DNA of 54,892 nucleotides from Acidobacteriota bacterium. GTDB lineage: Bacteria; Acidobacteriota; Thermoanaerobaculia; Multivoradales; JAHZIX01. Below are positions 45,037 through 54,778 of the stretch, in pieces. The stretch's first letter is position 1, and each line of letters opens with the position of its first letter. The notes under the pieces were generated by a model. It had not been told where the DNA came from and ran no database searches. It worked only from the letters and a program-made list of their open reading frames with translations. The stretch is from positions 1 through 54,892 of the forward strand of contig JAXHTF010000025.1 of assembly GCA_034211275.1 (NCBI GenBank), written 5' to 3'. Made by a program: the position numbers and the translations under genes.

Positions 45037-45241
45037 GGGTGGAAGCTATCAGAGGGGAGGATGGTTCTCGTGAGTTGTTCAAAGGGCCCAACCCGGGAGA
45101 GCCGGTGGGACCCCGAGTGCCCGCGGTTTCTATCCCCGGGCGGAGGTCGTGAACACACCGTCGCTTCCTATGGCGTCCAGCGCTCTCTCGACCTCGCCTT
45201 GACTGCCGTCGCCTCTGTCACCCCCGTCAGTTTCACCTCAC

Positions 45242-45271
45242 CCGTCACTCCCGCGTTCGCGGGAATGACGG
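45242..45271. repeat. REP-like palindrome
   Basis: CCGTCA (45242-45247) pairs with TGACGG (45266-45271), and TCCCGCG (45249-45255) with CGCGGGA (45258-45264), loop 2 bases, with one mismatch between the stems. It belongs to the familiar GTCATTCCCGCG type of dispersed palindrome. It lies between two genes that both run on the minus strand. Confidence 0.7.
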
Positions 45272-45314
45272 ATTTCACTCTGCGCGATCCGCCGGCTCTG
45301 CCGGCTCCCGGAGG

Positions 45315-46205
45315 CTACTCGTCCTCGTCCTCGACGCTCCCGACAGCTTCCTCCCCCTCCACTGCCCCCTCCTCCGGCAAGTACGCCGACACGTCGAGAT
45401 TGGTTTCGACCCCCTCGACGTGGAAGACGCCGTAGGGGCTCAGCTGATCGCGCCAGCGCACCAGGCCTACCGCCGGGATCTGCACTTCCGGTTGCCAGGA
45501 TCCGAAGCTCTGCCAGCCTTTGAGTTGGACCTCCCAGCGTTTGCGCTGCGGGTCGGTGCCCCGGTGGCGCAGGCCGGTGAGGCGTTGGAGCAGGCCGGTC
45601 TTGGCATCGAAGTGGGCCATGAGCTCGTCCCCCTCGTCCTGCCAGGGAAGCGTCAAGCGAGCGCTGTGCTCGTCGTCCCCCGCCTCCCAACGGACCCGCG
45701 GATCGAGGGCCCAGGCCGCCGGTGCCCACACCGACTCCGCCCACAGGGTCAGATGCTGGGCGCGGTCGACCTCCGGTCCTGCGAAATCCTGGGTCGCCCA
45801 GCCGCGCACCCGCAGCTCGCCGTGGCCGTTCACGTAGCGGTCCTTGCCCTTCATCACCGGCCGGCCAAACCAGGTGAGCTCCAGGAGGCGGTGGAAGGAG
45901 TCGCCCAGGCGATAGGCGGCGCGGAAGCGCATGGGGATCCACAGCGGGCCAAGGCGGAAGCGGCCCCGGCCCCATACCAGGGCGGTCTCCATCACCGGCA
46001 CCTGGTCACCGCCGAAGATTTGTCGAAAGAAGCGGTCCACGGGCTGGGGCAGGCCTTCCGGCAGCGGCTGGCGGCCCAGGCCTCGGCCGGATTCCTCCGG
46101 CGGCGGGAACTCCGGAGCCAAGGTCTGGAAGCCGACCCACAGGATGCCCGTCCCCATGAGCAAGACGGCACCGAGGGCGATGACGAGGGCTAAGAGGACG
46201 CTCAT
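45315..46205 (-). CDS. DUF6544-like membrane-anchored protein
   Basis: 296 residues. An N-terminal helix (about 3-25, LLALVIALGAVLLMGTGILW) anchors a beta-rich domain. Recognisable features are LPQPVDRFFRQIFGG, WGRGRFRLGPLWIPM, YVNGHGELRVRGW and a C-terminal RWRDQLSPYGVFHVEG, as in the DUF6544 (formerly DUF6920) family, which has no known function. The tail is acidic (EEGAVEGEEAVGSVEDEDE). It may act in the envelope. The family assignment is from memory of these motifs. Confidence 0.65.
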   Translation of the reverse strand: MSVLLALVIALGAVLLMGTGILWVGFQTLAPEFPPPEESGRGLGRQPLPEGLPQPVDRFFRQIFGGDQVPVMETALVWGRGRFRLGPLWIPMRFRAAYRLGDSFHRLLELTWFGRPVMKGKDRYVNGHGELRVRGWATQDFAGPEVDRAQHLTLWAESVWAPAAWALDPRVRWEAGDDEHSARLTLPWQDEGDELMAHFDAKTGLLQRLTGLRHRGTDPQRKRWEVQLKGWQSFGSWQPEVQIPAVGLVRWRDQLSPYGVFHVEGVETNLDVSAYLPEEGAVEGEEAVGSVEDEDE

Positions 46206-46318
46206 GAGGAAGGATCTCCCGAGGGTGGTGGCAAGGGCGGCGGTGGAGGGTATTGTATCGGCTCCGGGATCTGCCGGATGCAGCCCGGGAGGCCCGCATT
46301 GATTCGAGGAGGACAGCT

Positions 46319-46834
46319 ATGGCCACCGCTGAAGACATCATCGAGCTCTTGGGTCTGGAGCCCCTGCCCGGCGAGGGAGGGTTCTACCGTGAGACCTACC
46401 GCGCTGCCGACACGTTGACGCCGAAGGCGCTGCCGCGGCGCTACGGGAGCCCCCGGTCGTGCTCCACCGCCATCTACTACCTGGTGACCCCGGAGTCCTT
46501 CTCGGCCCTCCACCGGCTGCCCACGGACGAGATCTTCCACCACTACGGCGGCGACCCGGTGCAGCAGCTGCAGCTCCACCCCGACGGTTCGGGGGAGGTG
46601 GTGGTCTTGGGTATGGGTTTGGCCGCTGGCCAGCGGCCCCAGGTGCTGGTGCCGGCGAAGGTGTGGCAGGGAGCGCGGCTGCTGCCCGGGGCGGGGCAGG
46701 GCTGGGCGCTGCTGGGCACCACCATGGCCCCGGGGTTCGAATTCGAAGACTTCGAGGCCGGCAGCCGTCGGCGCCTGGCGGTCTCCTATCCGCAGTTCCG
46801 GGACCTGGTGGAGGCTCTCACCCCCGCCCCCTGA
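46319..46834 (+). CDS. Cupin_5 (DUF985) family protein
   Basis: 171 residues. It starts IIELLGLEPLPGEGGFYRET and contains RSCSTAIYYLVTPESFSALHRLPTDEIFHHYGGDPVQQLQL. This is the cupin barrel signature of the DUF985 family (His residues in LHR and FHHY as likely metal ligands). APGFEFEDFEAGSRRRL follows near the end. The ATG at 46319 has GAGGAGG 7 bases upstream; an ORF extension to 46253 is not supported. Family members may be sugar or nucleotide-sugar epimerase-like proteins; function is unknown. Confidence 0.88.
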   Translation: MATAEDIIELLGLEPLPGEGGFYRETYRAADTLTPKALPRRYGSPRSCSTAIYYLVTPESFSALHRLPTDEIFHHYGGDPVQQLQLHPDGSGEVVVLGMGLAAGQRPQVLVPAKVWQGARLLPGAGQGWALLGTTMAPGFEFEDFEAGSRRRLAVSYPQFRDLVEALTPAP

Positions 46835-46847
46835 CAGCCCGTGGTGG

Positions 46848-48113
46848 CTACTCCCGGATCTGTCCGTCCCCCAACCCGATCCACTTGTAGGTGGTGAGCT
46901 CTTCCAGGCCCATGGGGCCGCGGGCGTGGAGCTTCTGGGTGCTCACCGCCACCTCCGCACCGAGACCGAAGGCACCGCCGTCGGTGAAGCGGGTGCTGGC
47001 GTTGACATAGACCGCCGCCGAGTCGATCTCCTGGACGAAGCGGTCGGCGTGCTGCTGGCTGCGGGTGAGGATGCTGTCGGAGTGCTGGGTGCTGTGCTGC
47101 TGGATGTGCTCGATGGCCTGGTCGAGGTTGTCCACCACCCGGATGCCGAGGATCAACGACAGCCATTCCTGATCGAAGTCGCCGTCGCCGGCGGCCACGA
47201 CCTTGGCTCCGGTGCCGGCGCTGTCGAGAATCTGCCGTGCCGTCTCGTCGGCTCGCAGCTCGACGCCGCTGGCCGCCAGCCGCTGGGCGATGGGCGGCAG
47301 GGCCTGTTCCGCCACGGCCCGATGCACCAGCAGGGTGTCGAGGGCGTTGCACACGCTGGGGCGCTGGACCTTGGCGTTCTCCACGATGTCCACCGCGCGC
47401 TCAAGATTTGCCGTCTCGTCCAGGAAGATGTGGCAGATGCCGATGCCGCCGGTGATCACCGGGATGGTCCCCTGCTCCTTGCACAGCTGGTGCAGACCGG
47501 CGCCGCCGCGGGGGACGATCATGTCCACCCAGCGGTCCAGGCGCAGCAGCTGGGTGACCAGGGCGCGGTCCGGGTCGTCGATGGCCTGCACCGCATCCCG
47601 GGGTACCCCGGCGCTCTCCAGGGCATCGGCGATCACCCGGATCAGCGCCCGATTGGTGGTCAGAGTCTCCTTGCCGCCCCGCAGGATGGCGGCGTTGCCG
47701 GTCTTCAGGCACAGGGAGGCGATGTCCACGGTGACGTTGGGCCGCGCCTCGTAAATCACTCCCACCACCCCCAGGGGAACCCGCCGGCGGATCAGCTCCA
47801 TGCCGTTGGGAAGGGTGCGGCGGTCGATTTCCTTGCCCACCGGATCCGGCAGATCGATGACCTTGCGCACGTCGGCGGCGAGGGCGGTGATGCGGCCGGT
47901 GTCGAGGAGCAGGCGGTCCAGCAGGGCGTCGCTGAGGCCGGCCTGGCGACCTGCTTCCAGATCCTGCCGGTTGGCCTCGGCGAGGCTCTCGGCGTGAGCT
48001 TCCAGGCCGTCGGCGAGGGCCGCCAGGGCGGCGTTCTTCTGCTCGCTGGTGAGGGTCGCCAGGCGCCGGCTGGCGGCTTGGGCGCGCTGGCCCATGGCAT
48101 TGAGGTCGATCAT
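46848..48113 (-). CDS. proA: Glutamate-5-semialdehyde dehydrogenase (gamma-glutamyl phosphate reductase)
   Basis: 421 residues, the usual ProA length. It reduces gamma-glutamyl phosphate with NADPH in the second step of proline synthesis. Signatures: [21 protein letters not shown] (about 121-141), [24 protein letters not shown] and catalytic Cys255 in [11 protein letters not shown]. It lies 24 bases downstream of proB on the same strand, so the two form an operon in the order proB-proA. Confidence 0.97.
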   Translation of the reverse strand: MIDLNAMGQRAQAASRRLATLTSEQKNAALAALADGLEAHAESLAEANRQDLEAGRQAGLSDALLDRLLLDTGRITALAADVRKVIDLPDPVGKEIDRRTLPNGMELIRRRVPLGVVGVIYEARPNVTVDIASLCLKTGNAAILRGGKETLTTNRALIRVIADALESAGVPRDAVQAIDDPDRALVTQLLRLDRWVDMIVPRGGAGLHQLCKEQGTIPVITGGIGICHIFLDETANLERAVDIVENAKVQRPSVCNALDTLLVHRAVAEQALPPIAQRLAASGVELRADETARQILDSAGTGAKVVAAGDGDFDQEWLSLILGIRVVDNLDQAIEHIQQHSTQHSDSILTRSQQHADRFVQEIDSAAVYVNASTRFTDGGAFGLGAEVAVSTQKLHARGPMGLEELTTYKWIGLGDGQIRE

Positions 48114-48137
48114 CGTGTCTCTCCTGGAAAAGCTGCT

Positions 48138-49238
48138 CTAAACCACGATCATGTCGCGGCGATCCACCGCCACCGGCCCGTAGGCGTAGCCGAGGCGGAA
48201 CTCGATCTGGTCGGAGCGACATCCGCGGATGCGCCGCAGGTCGTCGCTGTCGTAGCGGGTGATGCCTCGGGCCAGCTCGTCGCCTTCCTGGTTGACGATC
48301 TCCACCGCGTCGCCACGCTCGAACTGCCCTTTCACCTCCACGATCCCCGCCGGCAGCAGGCTACCGCGGCTCTCCTTGAGGGCGCGCTCGGCGCCAGCGT
48401 CCACCCGCAGCCGGCCCTCGGGCTTGTGGCTGGCGAAGATCCAGCGCTTGCGCTGTTCCAGCGGCGTCTCCAGGGCCGGGAAGCGGGTGCCCACGGACTC
48501 GCCGGCGACCAGGCGGCGCAGGACGTCCGGGGCGTGGCCGGAGGCGATGACCACGTCGGCGCCGGAGCGCCGGGCAATATCCGCCGCTTGCAGCTTGGTC
48601 GCCATGCCCCCCACTCCCAGACCGCTGACGCTGCCGCCGGCGAGCCGGCGCAGGGTGGCGTCGATGGTGCGCACCTCGGGGATCAGCTCCGCCTCGGGAT
48701 CGGACCGCGGGTCGGCGGTGTAGAGCCCCGGCTGGTCGGTGAGCAGGATCAGCAGCTCGGCTTCCGAAAGCAGCGCCACCAGTGCCGACAGATTGTCGTT
48801 GTCGCCGACCTTGATCTCGGAGGTCACCACCGCATCGTTCTCATTGACGATGGGGATGATGCGGTGCTCCAGGAGGGTTCGCAGGGTGTCGCAGGCGTTG
48901 AGGTAGCGGTTGCGGTTCTTGACGTCGGCGCGGGTGAGCAGCACCTGCCCCACCTGGATGCGGTAGAGGCCGAAGAGCTGTTGCCAGATGAGCATCAGCC
49001 GGGTCTGGCCGACGGCGGCGAGCATCTGTTTGGCGGCGACGGTGGTGGGTAGGTCGGGGAAGTTCAGGCTTTCGCGGCCGGCGGCGATGGCGCCGGAGCT
49101 GCACACCAGCACCTCCCGCCCCTCGGAGTGCAGCGCCGCGCACTGGCGGGCGATCTCCACCATTTGGGCACGGTCGAGCTCGGCGGTACCGCCGGTGAGA
49201 ACGCTGGTGCCGAGCTTGACGACGATGCGGTGATACAT
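48138..49238 (-). CDS. proB: Glutamate 5-kinase with PUA domain
   Basis: 366 residues. An amino-acid kinase domain (1 to about 255) starts [13 protein letters not shown] and contains [34 protein letters not shown] and [16 protein letters not shown]-terminal PUA domain (about 275-360) follows, typical of bacterial ProB. It catalyses ATP-dependent phosphorylation of glutamate, the committed, proline-inhibited step. It is the first gene of the proBA operon; the upstream gene yjjX ends 82 bases away. Confidence 0.97.
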   Translation of the reverse strand: MYHRIVVKLGTSVLTGGTAELDRAQMVEIARQCAALHSEGREVLVCSSGAIAAGRESLNFPDLPTTVAAKQMLAAVGQTRLMLIWQQLFGLYRIQVGQVLLTRADVKNRNRYLNACDTLRTLLEHRIIPIVNENDAVVTSEIKVGDNDNLSALVALLSEAELLILLTDQPGLYTADPRSDPEAELIPEVRTIDATLRRLAGGSVSGLGVGGMATKLQAADIARRSGADVVIASGHAPDVLRRLVAGESVGTRFPALETPLEQRKRWIFASHKPEGRLRVDAGAERALKESRGSLLPAGIVEVKGQFERGDAVEIVNQEGDELARGITRYDSDDLRRIRGCRSDQIEFRLGYAYGPVAVDRRDMIVV

Positions 49239-49320
49239 GGCGGTGAAGACGGAGCTTGGTTGACGGATTCGGGGAGCGACAACGCGCCGCCGATGCGGGC
49301 TCCGGCTTTGATCTCGGGGC

Positions 49321-49962
49321 TCAGGAGCCAGCGGGAAGGGGGGAGTATAGCGCGGGGGAGCGCAGCGGGATGAGGGCCAGGAGCACCGCTTGCTCGTAGA
49401 GGCCCGCCCGGTCCAGAGCGCCGCCGGTGAGCAACCCCACGGCGCCGCCCTTGCGCTTCGAGCCCTCGGTGCCGAAGACGCGGTCGTCGGCGTCCCCGAG
49501 CTCCAGTCCCGAGAGCACCAGCCGGCGGACCTCCGGCGGCAGCACGAAGCTGGCGGAGCGGCCCTTTCCTTCCATCTGGTCGCCCTCGACCTCAGCGCCG
49601 CGGGCCACCACCCAGGCGAAGGCCATCATTTCTCCGTTGCGGTCCTCGATACCGCCCTCGATGCCCAGCCACAGCCTCGCTTGGGGATGCTCCCGGGCGA
49701 CGGCAGCGGCCCGCTGGCGAGCGCCGGCGAGGGTTTCCGCCTCGGTGCGCGGTTGGTCCGCGACCCCGGATTCGGTGGCGTGGCCCTCGACCTCGAAGGG
49801 CTGGTCCGGGAACATGTGCGCCAGCGCCAGCTCGGTGGCCCGCACCTTGACCGGGTTGGCGGAGGCCACCACCACCCGCCGGACGGACGTCGGACCTGCG
49901 GAATCCGTCGAGCTCGCCGGTGCATCGCCGAGGGCTGAGGAGGGGGTGGTGGAAGAGCTCAT
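49321..49962 (-). CDS. yjjX: Inosine/xanthosine triphosphatase, YjjX family
   Basis: 213 residues. An N-terminal Ser/Thr/Ala-rich extension (about 1-28) precedes [20 protein letters not shown], the nucleotide-binding start of the family. [30 protein letters not shown] and a C-terminal [25 protein letters not shown] match YjjX. The family hydrolyses ITP and XTP, keeping deaminated purines out of nucleic acids. It precedes proB on the same strand with an 82-base gap. Confidence 0.92.
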   Translation of the reverse strand: MSSSTTPSSALGDAPASSTDSAGPTSVRRVVVASANPVKVRATELALAHMFPDQPFEVEGHATESGVADQPRTEAETLAGARQRAAAVAREHPQARLWLGIEGGIEDRNGEMMAFAWVVARGAEVEGDQMEGKGRSASFVLPPEVRRLVLSGLELGDADDRVFGTEGSKRKGGAVGLLTGGALDRAGLYEQAVLLALIPLRSPALYSPLPAGS

Positions 49963-50271
49963 GGTTGTTTGAAAGGTTGTGGGGCTTTGGACTGAGAGCT
50001 TTCGGAATGAGAGCCCTCAGGGAGAGCTCGGGTGGAGCTCGATGCGGATCCTATCCCGAGCCGCTTCGCAGCTGCCATCGACTCGCCATCAGATGACCGC
50101 CGGGAGGGGCGGATGGCGGGGGCATCGAAAGCCGGGCCAAAAAGGCTGGATGGTCGGCCATCTCCGCTTCGGTACCGACTTCGAGAGACCGCCCAATGCT
50201 CCATGGAGATCGATCCCGTCTGCTAAGCTCCAGTTCGTTTCCATTCGGTGTTCAGAGCCTTCCGATTGCTG
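49963..50271. other. Divergent intergenic region between yjjX and cca
   Basis: About 300 bases must hold promoters for both divergent genes. I see no clear -10/-35 pair, repeat or RNA gene. Confidence 0.4.
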
Positions 50272-51660
50272 ATGATTCCCCCCTTCGAAATCAACCCGGA
50301 GATCGTCCGTCTCGCCCGCCATCTGCGCCGCCGTGGCGGTCGAGCCCTGTTGGTGGGTGGGGTGGTGCGGGATCTGCTCCGGGGCCACGCTTCCAAGGAC
50401 TACGACCTGGAGGTCTATGGGCTGCCTCTGGATCGGCTGGAGGCGGCCCTCTCCGAGCTCGGCGAGGTGATCGCCGTGGGCCGCGCCTTCGGGGTGCTCA
50501 AGGTCAAAGGCATCGACGCCGATTTCTCCATCCCCCGCCGGGACTCCAAGACCGGCCGCGGCCACCGCGGCTTCATCGTCGAGCTGGATCCGGAGCTCGA
50601 CTTCGAGACCGCCGCCCGGCGCCGCGATCTCACCGTCAACAGCATCGCCTACGATCCCCTCACCGGCGAGATCCTCGACCCCTACGACGGCCGGCGGGAT
50701 CTGGAGCGGGGGATCCTGCGGGCGACGGATTCTCAGACCTTCTCGGAGGACTCCCTGCGCGCCCTGCGGGTGGCGCAGTTCCGGGCGCGGTTGGAGATGG
50801 AGCCCGACGACGAGTTGGTGAGCCTGTGTGCCAGCCTGGATCTATCCGACCTGGCTGGCGAGCGGGTCTTCGAAGAGCTCCGCAAGCTGCTGCTCAGGGC
50901 CCGCCGGCCGTCCCTGGGTTTCGAATTCCTCGAGAACACCGGCCTGCTGCGCTTTTTCCCGGAGTTGGAGGCGATGGTGGGAGTGCCTCAGGACCCGGAG
51001 TGGCATCCCGAGGGCACCGTGTGGGAGCACACGCTGCTGGTGCTGGACGAGGCGGCGGCGCTGCGTCAGGGAGATCCGGAGGTGGATCTGCCGCTGATGT
51101 TCGGGGCCCTGTGCCACGACATCGGCAAGCCCGCCACTACCGCCGAGCGGGGTGGCCACATCGTTTCCCCCGGCCACGACGAGGAGGGCGCGGAGCCCAC
51201 CGTCCGAATGCTCGGGCGGCTGCGCGCCGCTCACCGCCTGACCGACCAGGTGGTGGCCCTGGTGCGTTTTCATCTGGCGCCGGGCCTGCTGCCCAGGAAC
51301 GGCGCCAAGCCCAAGGCCTATCGCCGGCTGACCCGCAAGCTGGCGGCGGCGGAGATCGACTACCGTCTGCTCTATCGTCTGGCGCGGGCGGATCACTTCG
51401 GCCGCACCACCCCCGACGCCCTGGCGCGCCATTTCCCCGCCGGCGACGAGTTCCTGGACCAAATGGAGGCTGTGGGACAGGCGGAAACCGTGGCCCAAGA
51501 CGTGGTGTTGGGGCGCCATCTGCTGGCCCGGGGCTTCGAGCCCGGTCCCGAGATCGGCCGGCTCCTGGCGGCGTGCCGAGACGTTCAGGACGAGACCGGC
51601 TGGAGCGATCCCCAGAGGATTCTCGATCAGGTCTTGGAGCGTAGGGGAGAGGATTCGTGA
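50272..51660 (+). CDS. cca: CCA-adding-type tRNA nucleotidyltransferase with HD domain
   Basis: 462 residues from the ATG at 50272 (an in-frame GTG at 50248 is also possible). The class II nucleotidyltransferase motif is LLVGGVVRDLLRGHASKDYD with the DYDLEVY metal aspartates, then RRRDLTVNSIAYDPLTGEILDPYDG and the SEDSLRALRVAQFRARL motif. A C-terminal HD phosphohydrolase domain has HTLLVLDEA, LCHDIGKPATT and a further GHDEEGA. It builds or repairs the 3'-CCA of tRNAs. The split between CCA-adding and A-adding or poly(A)-polymerase homologues cannot be settled here. Confidence 0.88.
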   Translation: MIPPFEINPEIVRLARHLRRRGGRALLVGGVVRDLLRGHASKDYDLEVYGLPLDRLEAALSELGEVIAVGRAFGVLKVKGIDADFSIPRRDSKTGRGHRGFIVELDPELDFETAARRRDLTVNSIAYDPLTGEILDPYDGRRDLERGILRATDSQTFSEDSLRALRVAQFRARLEMEPDDELVSLCASLDLSDLAGERVFEELRKLLLRARRPSLGFEFLENTGLLRFFPELEAMVGVPQDPEWHPEGTVWEHTLLVLDEAAALRQGDPEVDLPLMFGALCHDIGKPATTAERGGHIVSPGHDEEGAEPTVRMLGRLRAAHRLTDQVVALVRFHLAPGLLPRNGAKPKAYRRLTRKLAAAEIDYRLLYRLARADHFGRTTPDALARHFPAGDEFLDQMEAVGQAETVAQDVVLGRHLLARGFEPGPEIGRLLAACRDVQDETGWSDPQRILDQVLERRGEDS

Positions 51661-51764
51661 GCCGCCCAGGGGGGCCTTCATTGGCAGCGGTTTGAGGCTT
51701 CTCACTTCTGTCGTGTAGTATGGCTCTAGGTACAACCTGAAAGCAATGTTGAGGAGGAGCCACC

Positions 51765-53045
51765 GTGACAGGGCATAAGCAGCGGAATGCGTCCCCGCTC
51801 TTCGAGGCTCTGGACCAGGAGCTGCGGCGCCGGCCCTACGGCACCATCAGCGCCATGGAGCGAGCCTTGGGTTGGTCCACGGGATGGTGGCACGGCCGTA
51901 TTCGCGCTGGCGACGTCAGCACCCGTCACATGCTGGCGATCCTGGATTTTCTCGGCCTGGACCCGGTGGCCTTCGTGCGGCGGCAGGTGGGTTCCTCTCA
52001 CGGTTTGGAGCTCGATCGGCCTCTCGGCGAGGCGCCGGAGATCGTCGACCGTGCCTGGGAACGCTTCCGCTCCGGGGAAGAAGGCCCCGGGGTTGGAGCG
52101 ACCTTTCTACAGAGTCTGGACCGCAAGCGGTATACGGATCCCGCGGGAACCCTGAGCCTCGCTGAAGGTGCGGTCTCGATGGTGGAGCTCGAGCTTCTGC
52201 CGCAGCTGCTGGGAGTTGCGGGTTCGAGCTTGCGGCATCTCTGGAGGCTTGAAGAAGCGGCTTCGATCATCCATTGCGGCCTAGAATTGGCAGCTGCCAG
52301 CGATGACGTGGCCGCTTTGGGCTCCTTGCTGCAGCGCATGGGCTATGTCGTTGCAGCCACGGGAGACCTTGAAGAAGCGCTCCGTCTGGCCGACGCTGCC
52401 GCCACACACTTCTTGCGCACGGGGCAGCATCGAGCCCTAGGCCCGGCCCTCATCGACCGGGGCATTTGGCTTTACAACCTGGGGCGCTACGAGGAGTCCA
52501 TTCAGATTCACTCGGCCGCTCTGGAGCTGCTCGCTGAGGAGCAGGCGCGCAATCGCATCACAGGGTTGGAGTACAAAGCGCTTTGTTATCGAGAGCTGGG
52601 AGACTTCGATTTGGCACAGGAGTATCTCCGGCAGGCGCGCGCGGAGCCCGGGGAGGCAGCCGTTTGGGCCAAACCGAAACTGGATTGGTTCGAGGGGCAG
52701 CTGCTTTGTGCCTTGGGAGAATACGATCGCGCCGCCGAGCTCCTCGAAGCCGCCTCGGTGCATTTCCGGCAGAATCATCTCGGTGAGGCAGCGATGATCA
52801 GCTGCGACCTGATTCGTGCGCGGCTCCTCCAGAGACACTACGCGGAGGCGTACCAAGCCGCTCAGGAAATGCTCGTATTGCTCGAGCCTCTCCGCAACAA
52901 CAAGGTAATCTCTGCTGCCATTGCCGATATGCTCCGCAACGGCCAGGCGGGGCTGACGCTAGCTCTCGTCGAAGAGGCGAGCTCGAATATCGCGAACTTG
53001 CGCCAGCACCGCCTGGAGTGGAGGAGGCTCAGGGTCACCTCCTAG
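51765..53045 (+). CDS. HTH-TPR regulatory protein
   Basis: 426 residues. An N-terminal XRE-like helix-turn-helix (about 10-70; FEALDQELRRRPYGTISAME, ALGWSTGWWHGRIRAGDVST) is followed by TPR-like helical repeats from about residue 115 to the end (RRHWRLEEAASIIHCGLELA-type, YNLGRYEESIQIHSAALELL, ELGDFDLAQEYLRQAR, ALGEYDRAAELLEAA). The layout recalls peptide-binding RRNPP regulators, but no sequence proof of that exists. The GTG start has GGAGGAG 6 bases upstream. Its TAG stop lies in the palindrome CTAG that also ends the convergent small secreted-protein gene. Confidence 0.82.
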   Translation: MTGHKQRNASPLFEALDQELRRRPYGTISAMERALGWSTGWWHGRIRAGDVSTRHMLAILDFLGLDPVAFVRRQVGSSHGLELDRPLGEAPEIVDRAWERFRSGEEGPGVGATFLQSLDRKRYTDPAGTLSLAEGAVSMVELELLPQLLGVAGSSLRHLWRLEEAASIIHCGLELAAASDDVAALGSLLQRMGYVVAATGDLEEALRLADAAATHFLRTGQHRALGPALIDRGIWLYNLGRYEESIQIHSAALELLAEEQARNRITGLEYKALCYRELGDFDLAQEYLRQARAEPGEAAVWAKPKLDWFEGQLLCALGEYDRAAELLEAASVHFRQNHLGEAAMISCDLIRARLLQRHYAEAYQAAQEMLVLLEPLRNNKVISAAIADMLRNGQAGLTLALVEEASSNIANLRQHRLEWRRLRVTS

Positions 53046-53323
53046 CCATTGGGATCCAGGCCGGATCCGATATCTCCATTGGGGTTGGTCGTGCCCGTCG
53101 TGCCATCCTCGTCGACGGCCTTCTGCAAGCGGTCGATGGTTTGGGGCCGCTCGGCCCGGTCCATGTCCAAGCTCAGCACGGCCCGAACCTGTCCTAAAAA
53201 CGACTCCACCATCTCCCATGCCGGGCCGACGACGGCGGTCTGCTGCGGCGCTTCCGCCGCGGTGGCAAGGGGACTCAGGCCCAAGCTGAGGGTGATGACA
53301 ACGGCAGCCAAGAAGTAGCGCAT
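53042..53323 (-). CDS. Small secreted protein convergent with the HTH-TPR gene
   Basis: 93 residues. A clear signal peptide (MRYFLAAVVITLSLGLSPLA, cleavage near TAAEA) is followed by a short amphipathic stretch (AWEMVESFLGQVRAVLSLDM) and an Asn/Gly/Asp-rich end (TTNPNGDIGSGLDPNG) with two PNG motifs. I know no family. The stop (CTA on the plus strand, 53042-53044) shares CTAG with the HTH-TPR gene stop, a 4-base convergent overlap. A role as an exported peptide or surface protein linked to the regulator is conceivable but untested. Confidence 0.7.
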   Translation of the reverse strand: MRYFLAAVVITLSLGLSPLATAAEAPQQTAVVGPAWEMVESFLGQVRAVLSLDMDRAERPQTIDRLQKAVDEDGTTGTTNPNGDIGSGLDPNG

Positions 53324-53395
53324 TGCTCCTCCAAACGCCGGGATCGTGAGCCGGCGGGATTGTCAGCTTCGTCCCAGACTTGTGCCCTTAACCTA

Positions 53396-54592
53396 CTACG
53401 GGCTGTCGGTAGATTGCGTGTTGGAGATAATTCCGCAGCCTATGCAGATGTTTTCTTCATAGAAAACCGCAAATTGTCCCGGCGCAATGCCGGGGTCGCC
53501 CTGGCCCAGGAAAACCCGAGCCCGGTTCGGTTCAGAGGTCTCCAGGCGAAAGGGTAGAAGGGCTCCGCCATGGCGCAGGCGGACCCTAAGGGCCGAGCTT
53601 TCATCGAGGCTGCCGGCGGGGAGGGGCAAGGGCTCGCCGAGCCAGTGTAGGGCCTCCACCTCGAAGCTCTCGGGAGCCCATTGCTGCAAGCGCTCGCGGT
53701 GGGAGACCAGCAGCAGATTCTCTTCGGAGTTCTTGCCCACGACGTACCAGGGGCCGCCGGAGAGCCCCAATCCCTTGCGCTGGCCCAGGGTATGGAACCA
53801 ATGGCCGCGGTGCTCGCCGAGGCGCTCACCGGTTTCGGCGTGGCGGATCTCCCCGGGCCGTTCTCCCAGGTGATGGCGGATGAACTCGCGGAAAGGGATT
53901 TTGCCCAGGAAGCAAATCCCTTGGCTGTCCGGACGATGGCGATTGGGGAGGGCGAGGTCCTCCGCCAGCCTCCGCACCTGATATTTGTACAGATGGCCGA
54001 TGGGGAAGCGGCAGTGCTGGACCTGCTCCCGGGAAAGGCGGGCGAGGAAGTAGGTTTGATCCTTCACCGGATCCGGGCTGCGGGCGAGCAGAGCCCGGTC
54101 TTCCTGCTCCCCGGTCACGATCCGACGGGCATAGTGCCCCGAGGCCACCGCCGACACTTCCGGCCCCACGGCGTCGAGGAAGGCGCCGAATTTGATCTGC
54201 TGGTTGCACAGCACGTCGGAGCTGGGGGTACGGCCGGCGCGTAGCTCGTCGAGGGAGTAGGCGACGATGCGTTGGCGGTACTCCCGCTGCAGGGGGATGA
54301 CCTCCAGCGGCACACCGGCGTCGGCGCACACCTGGCGGGCAAAGGCCAGATCGTCTTCCCACGGGCAGTCCCCCAGGAACGCCACCTCGTCCTCGAGCCA
54401 GATCTTCAGATAGAAGGCGGTGAGCCGCTCCCGATGCTCCGCCGCCAGCAGATGGAGCGCCACCGAGCTGTCCACCCCGCCGGAAAGCAGCACCGCCGTG
54501 CGCCCCCGCTGGGGAGGATGCCAGGCGTTTTCCAGCTCGGCGTCGGAAGCCGGCGTGGGAGGCTGGGGGCTGGGTGCGCTGGTGGAGATCAT
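53396..54592 (-). CDS. mnmA: tRNA 2-thiouridine synthase
   Basis: 398 residues. The PP-loop SGGVDSS is at 37-43. The catalytic cysteines are Cys129 (DVLCNQQIKF) and Cys227 (SQGICFLG). Other typical blocks are ASGHYARR, SPDPVKDQTYFLARL and GQRKGLGLSGGPWYVV. It adds sulphur to U34 of Lys, Glu and Gln tRNAs. The ATG at 54592 starts a Pro/Ser/Ala-rich tail of about 30 residues; a TTG at 54664 would lengthen it without family support. No strong Shine-Dalgarno. Confidence 0.96.
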   Translation of the reverse strand: MISTSAPSPQPPTPASDAELENAWHPPQRGRTAVLLSGGVDSSVALHLLAAEHRERLTAFYLKIWLEDEVAFLGDCPWEDDLAFARQVCADAGVPLEVIPLQREYRQRIVAYSLDELRAGRTPSSDVLCNQQIKFGAFLDAVGPEVSAVASGHYARRIVTGEQEDRALLARSPDPVKDQTYFLARLSREQVQHCRFPIGHLYKYQVRRLAEDLALPNRHRPDSQGICFLGKIPFREFIRHHLGERPGEIRHAETGERLGEHRGHWFHTLGQRKGLGLSGGPWYVVGKNSEENLLLVSHRERLQQWAPESFEVEALHWLGEPLPLPAGSLDESSALRVRLRHGGALLPFRLETSEPNRARVFLGQGDPGIAPGQFAVFYEENICIGCGIISNTQSTDSP

Positions 54593-54778
54593 GGCGTGGA
54601 GGGATGGGGACTTTCGACGATACCGGGGGTGATGGCAATCCTGGTGCACGGGATTGCGGTGCAACAGAATTCTAGTGCAAGGGGAGCCCTTCTCGGGGTT
54701 CGGGGGATAGCTCGTGGAGCCTCGGCGCAGTAGCGTCTTGGGGATGAGTTAGGATTGATCGAATGCTATAGCTTGCCG

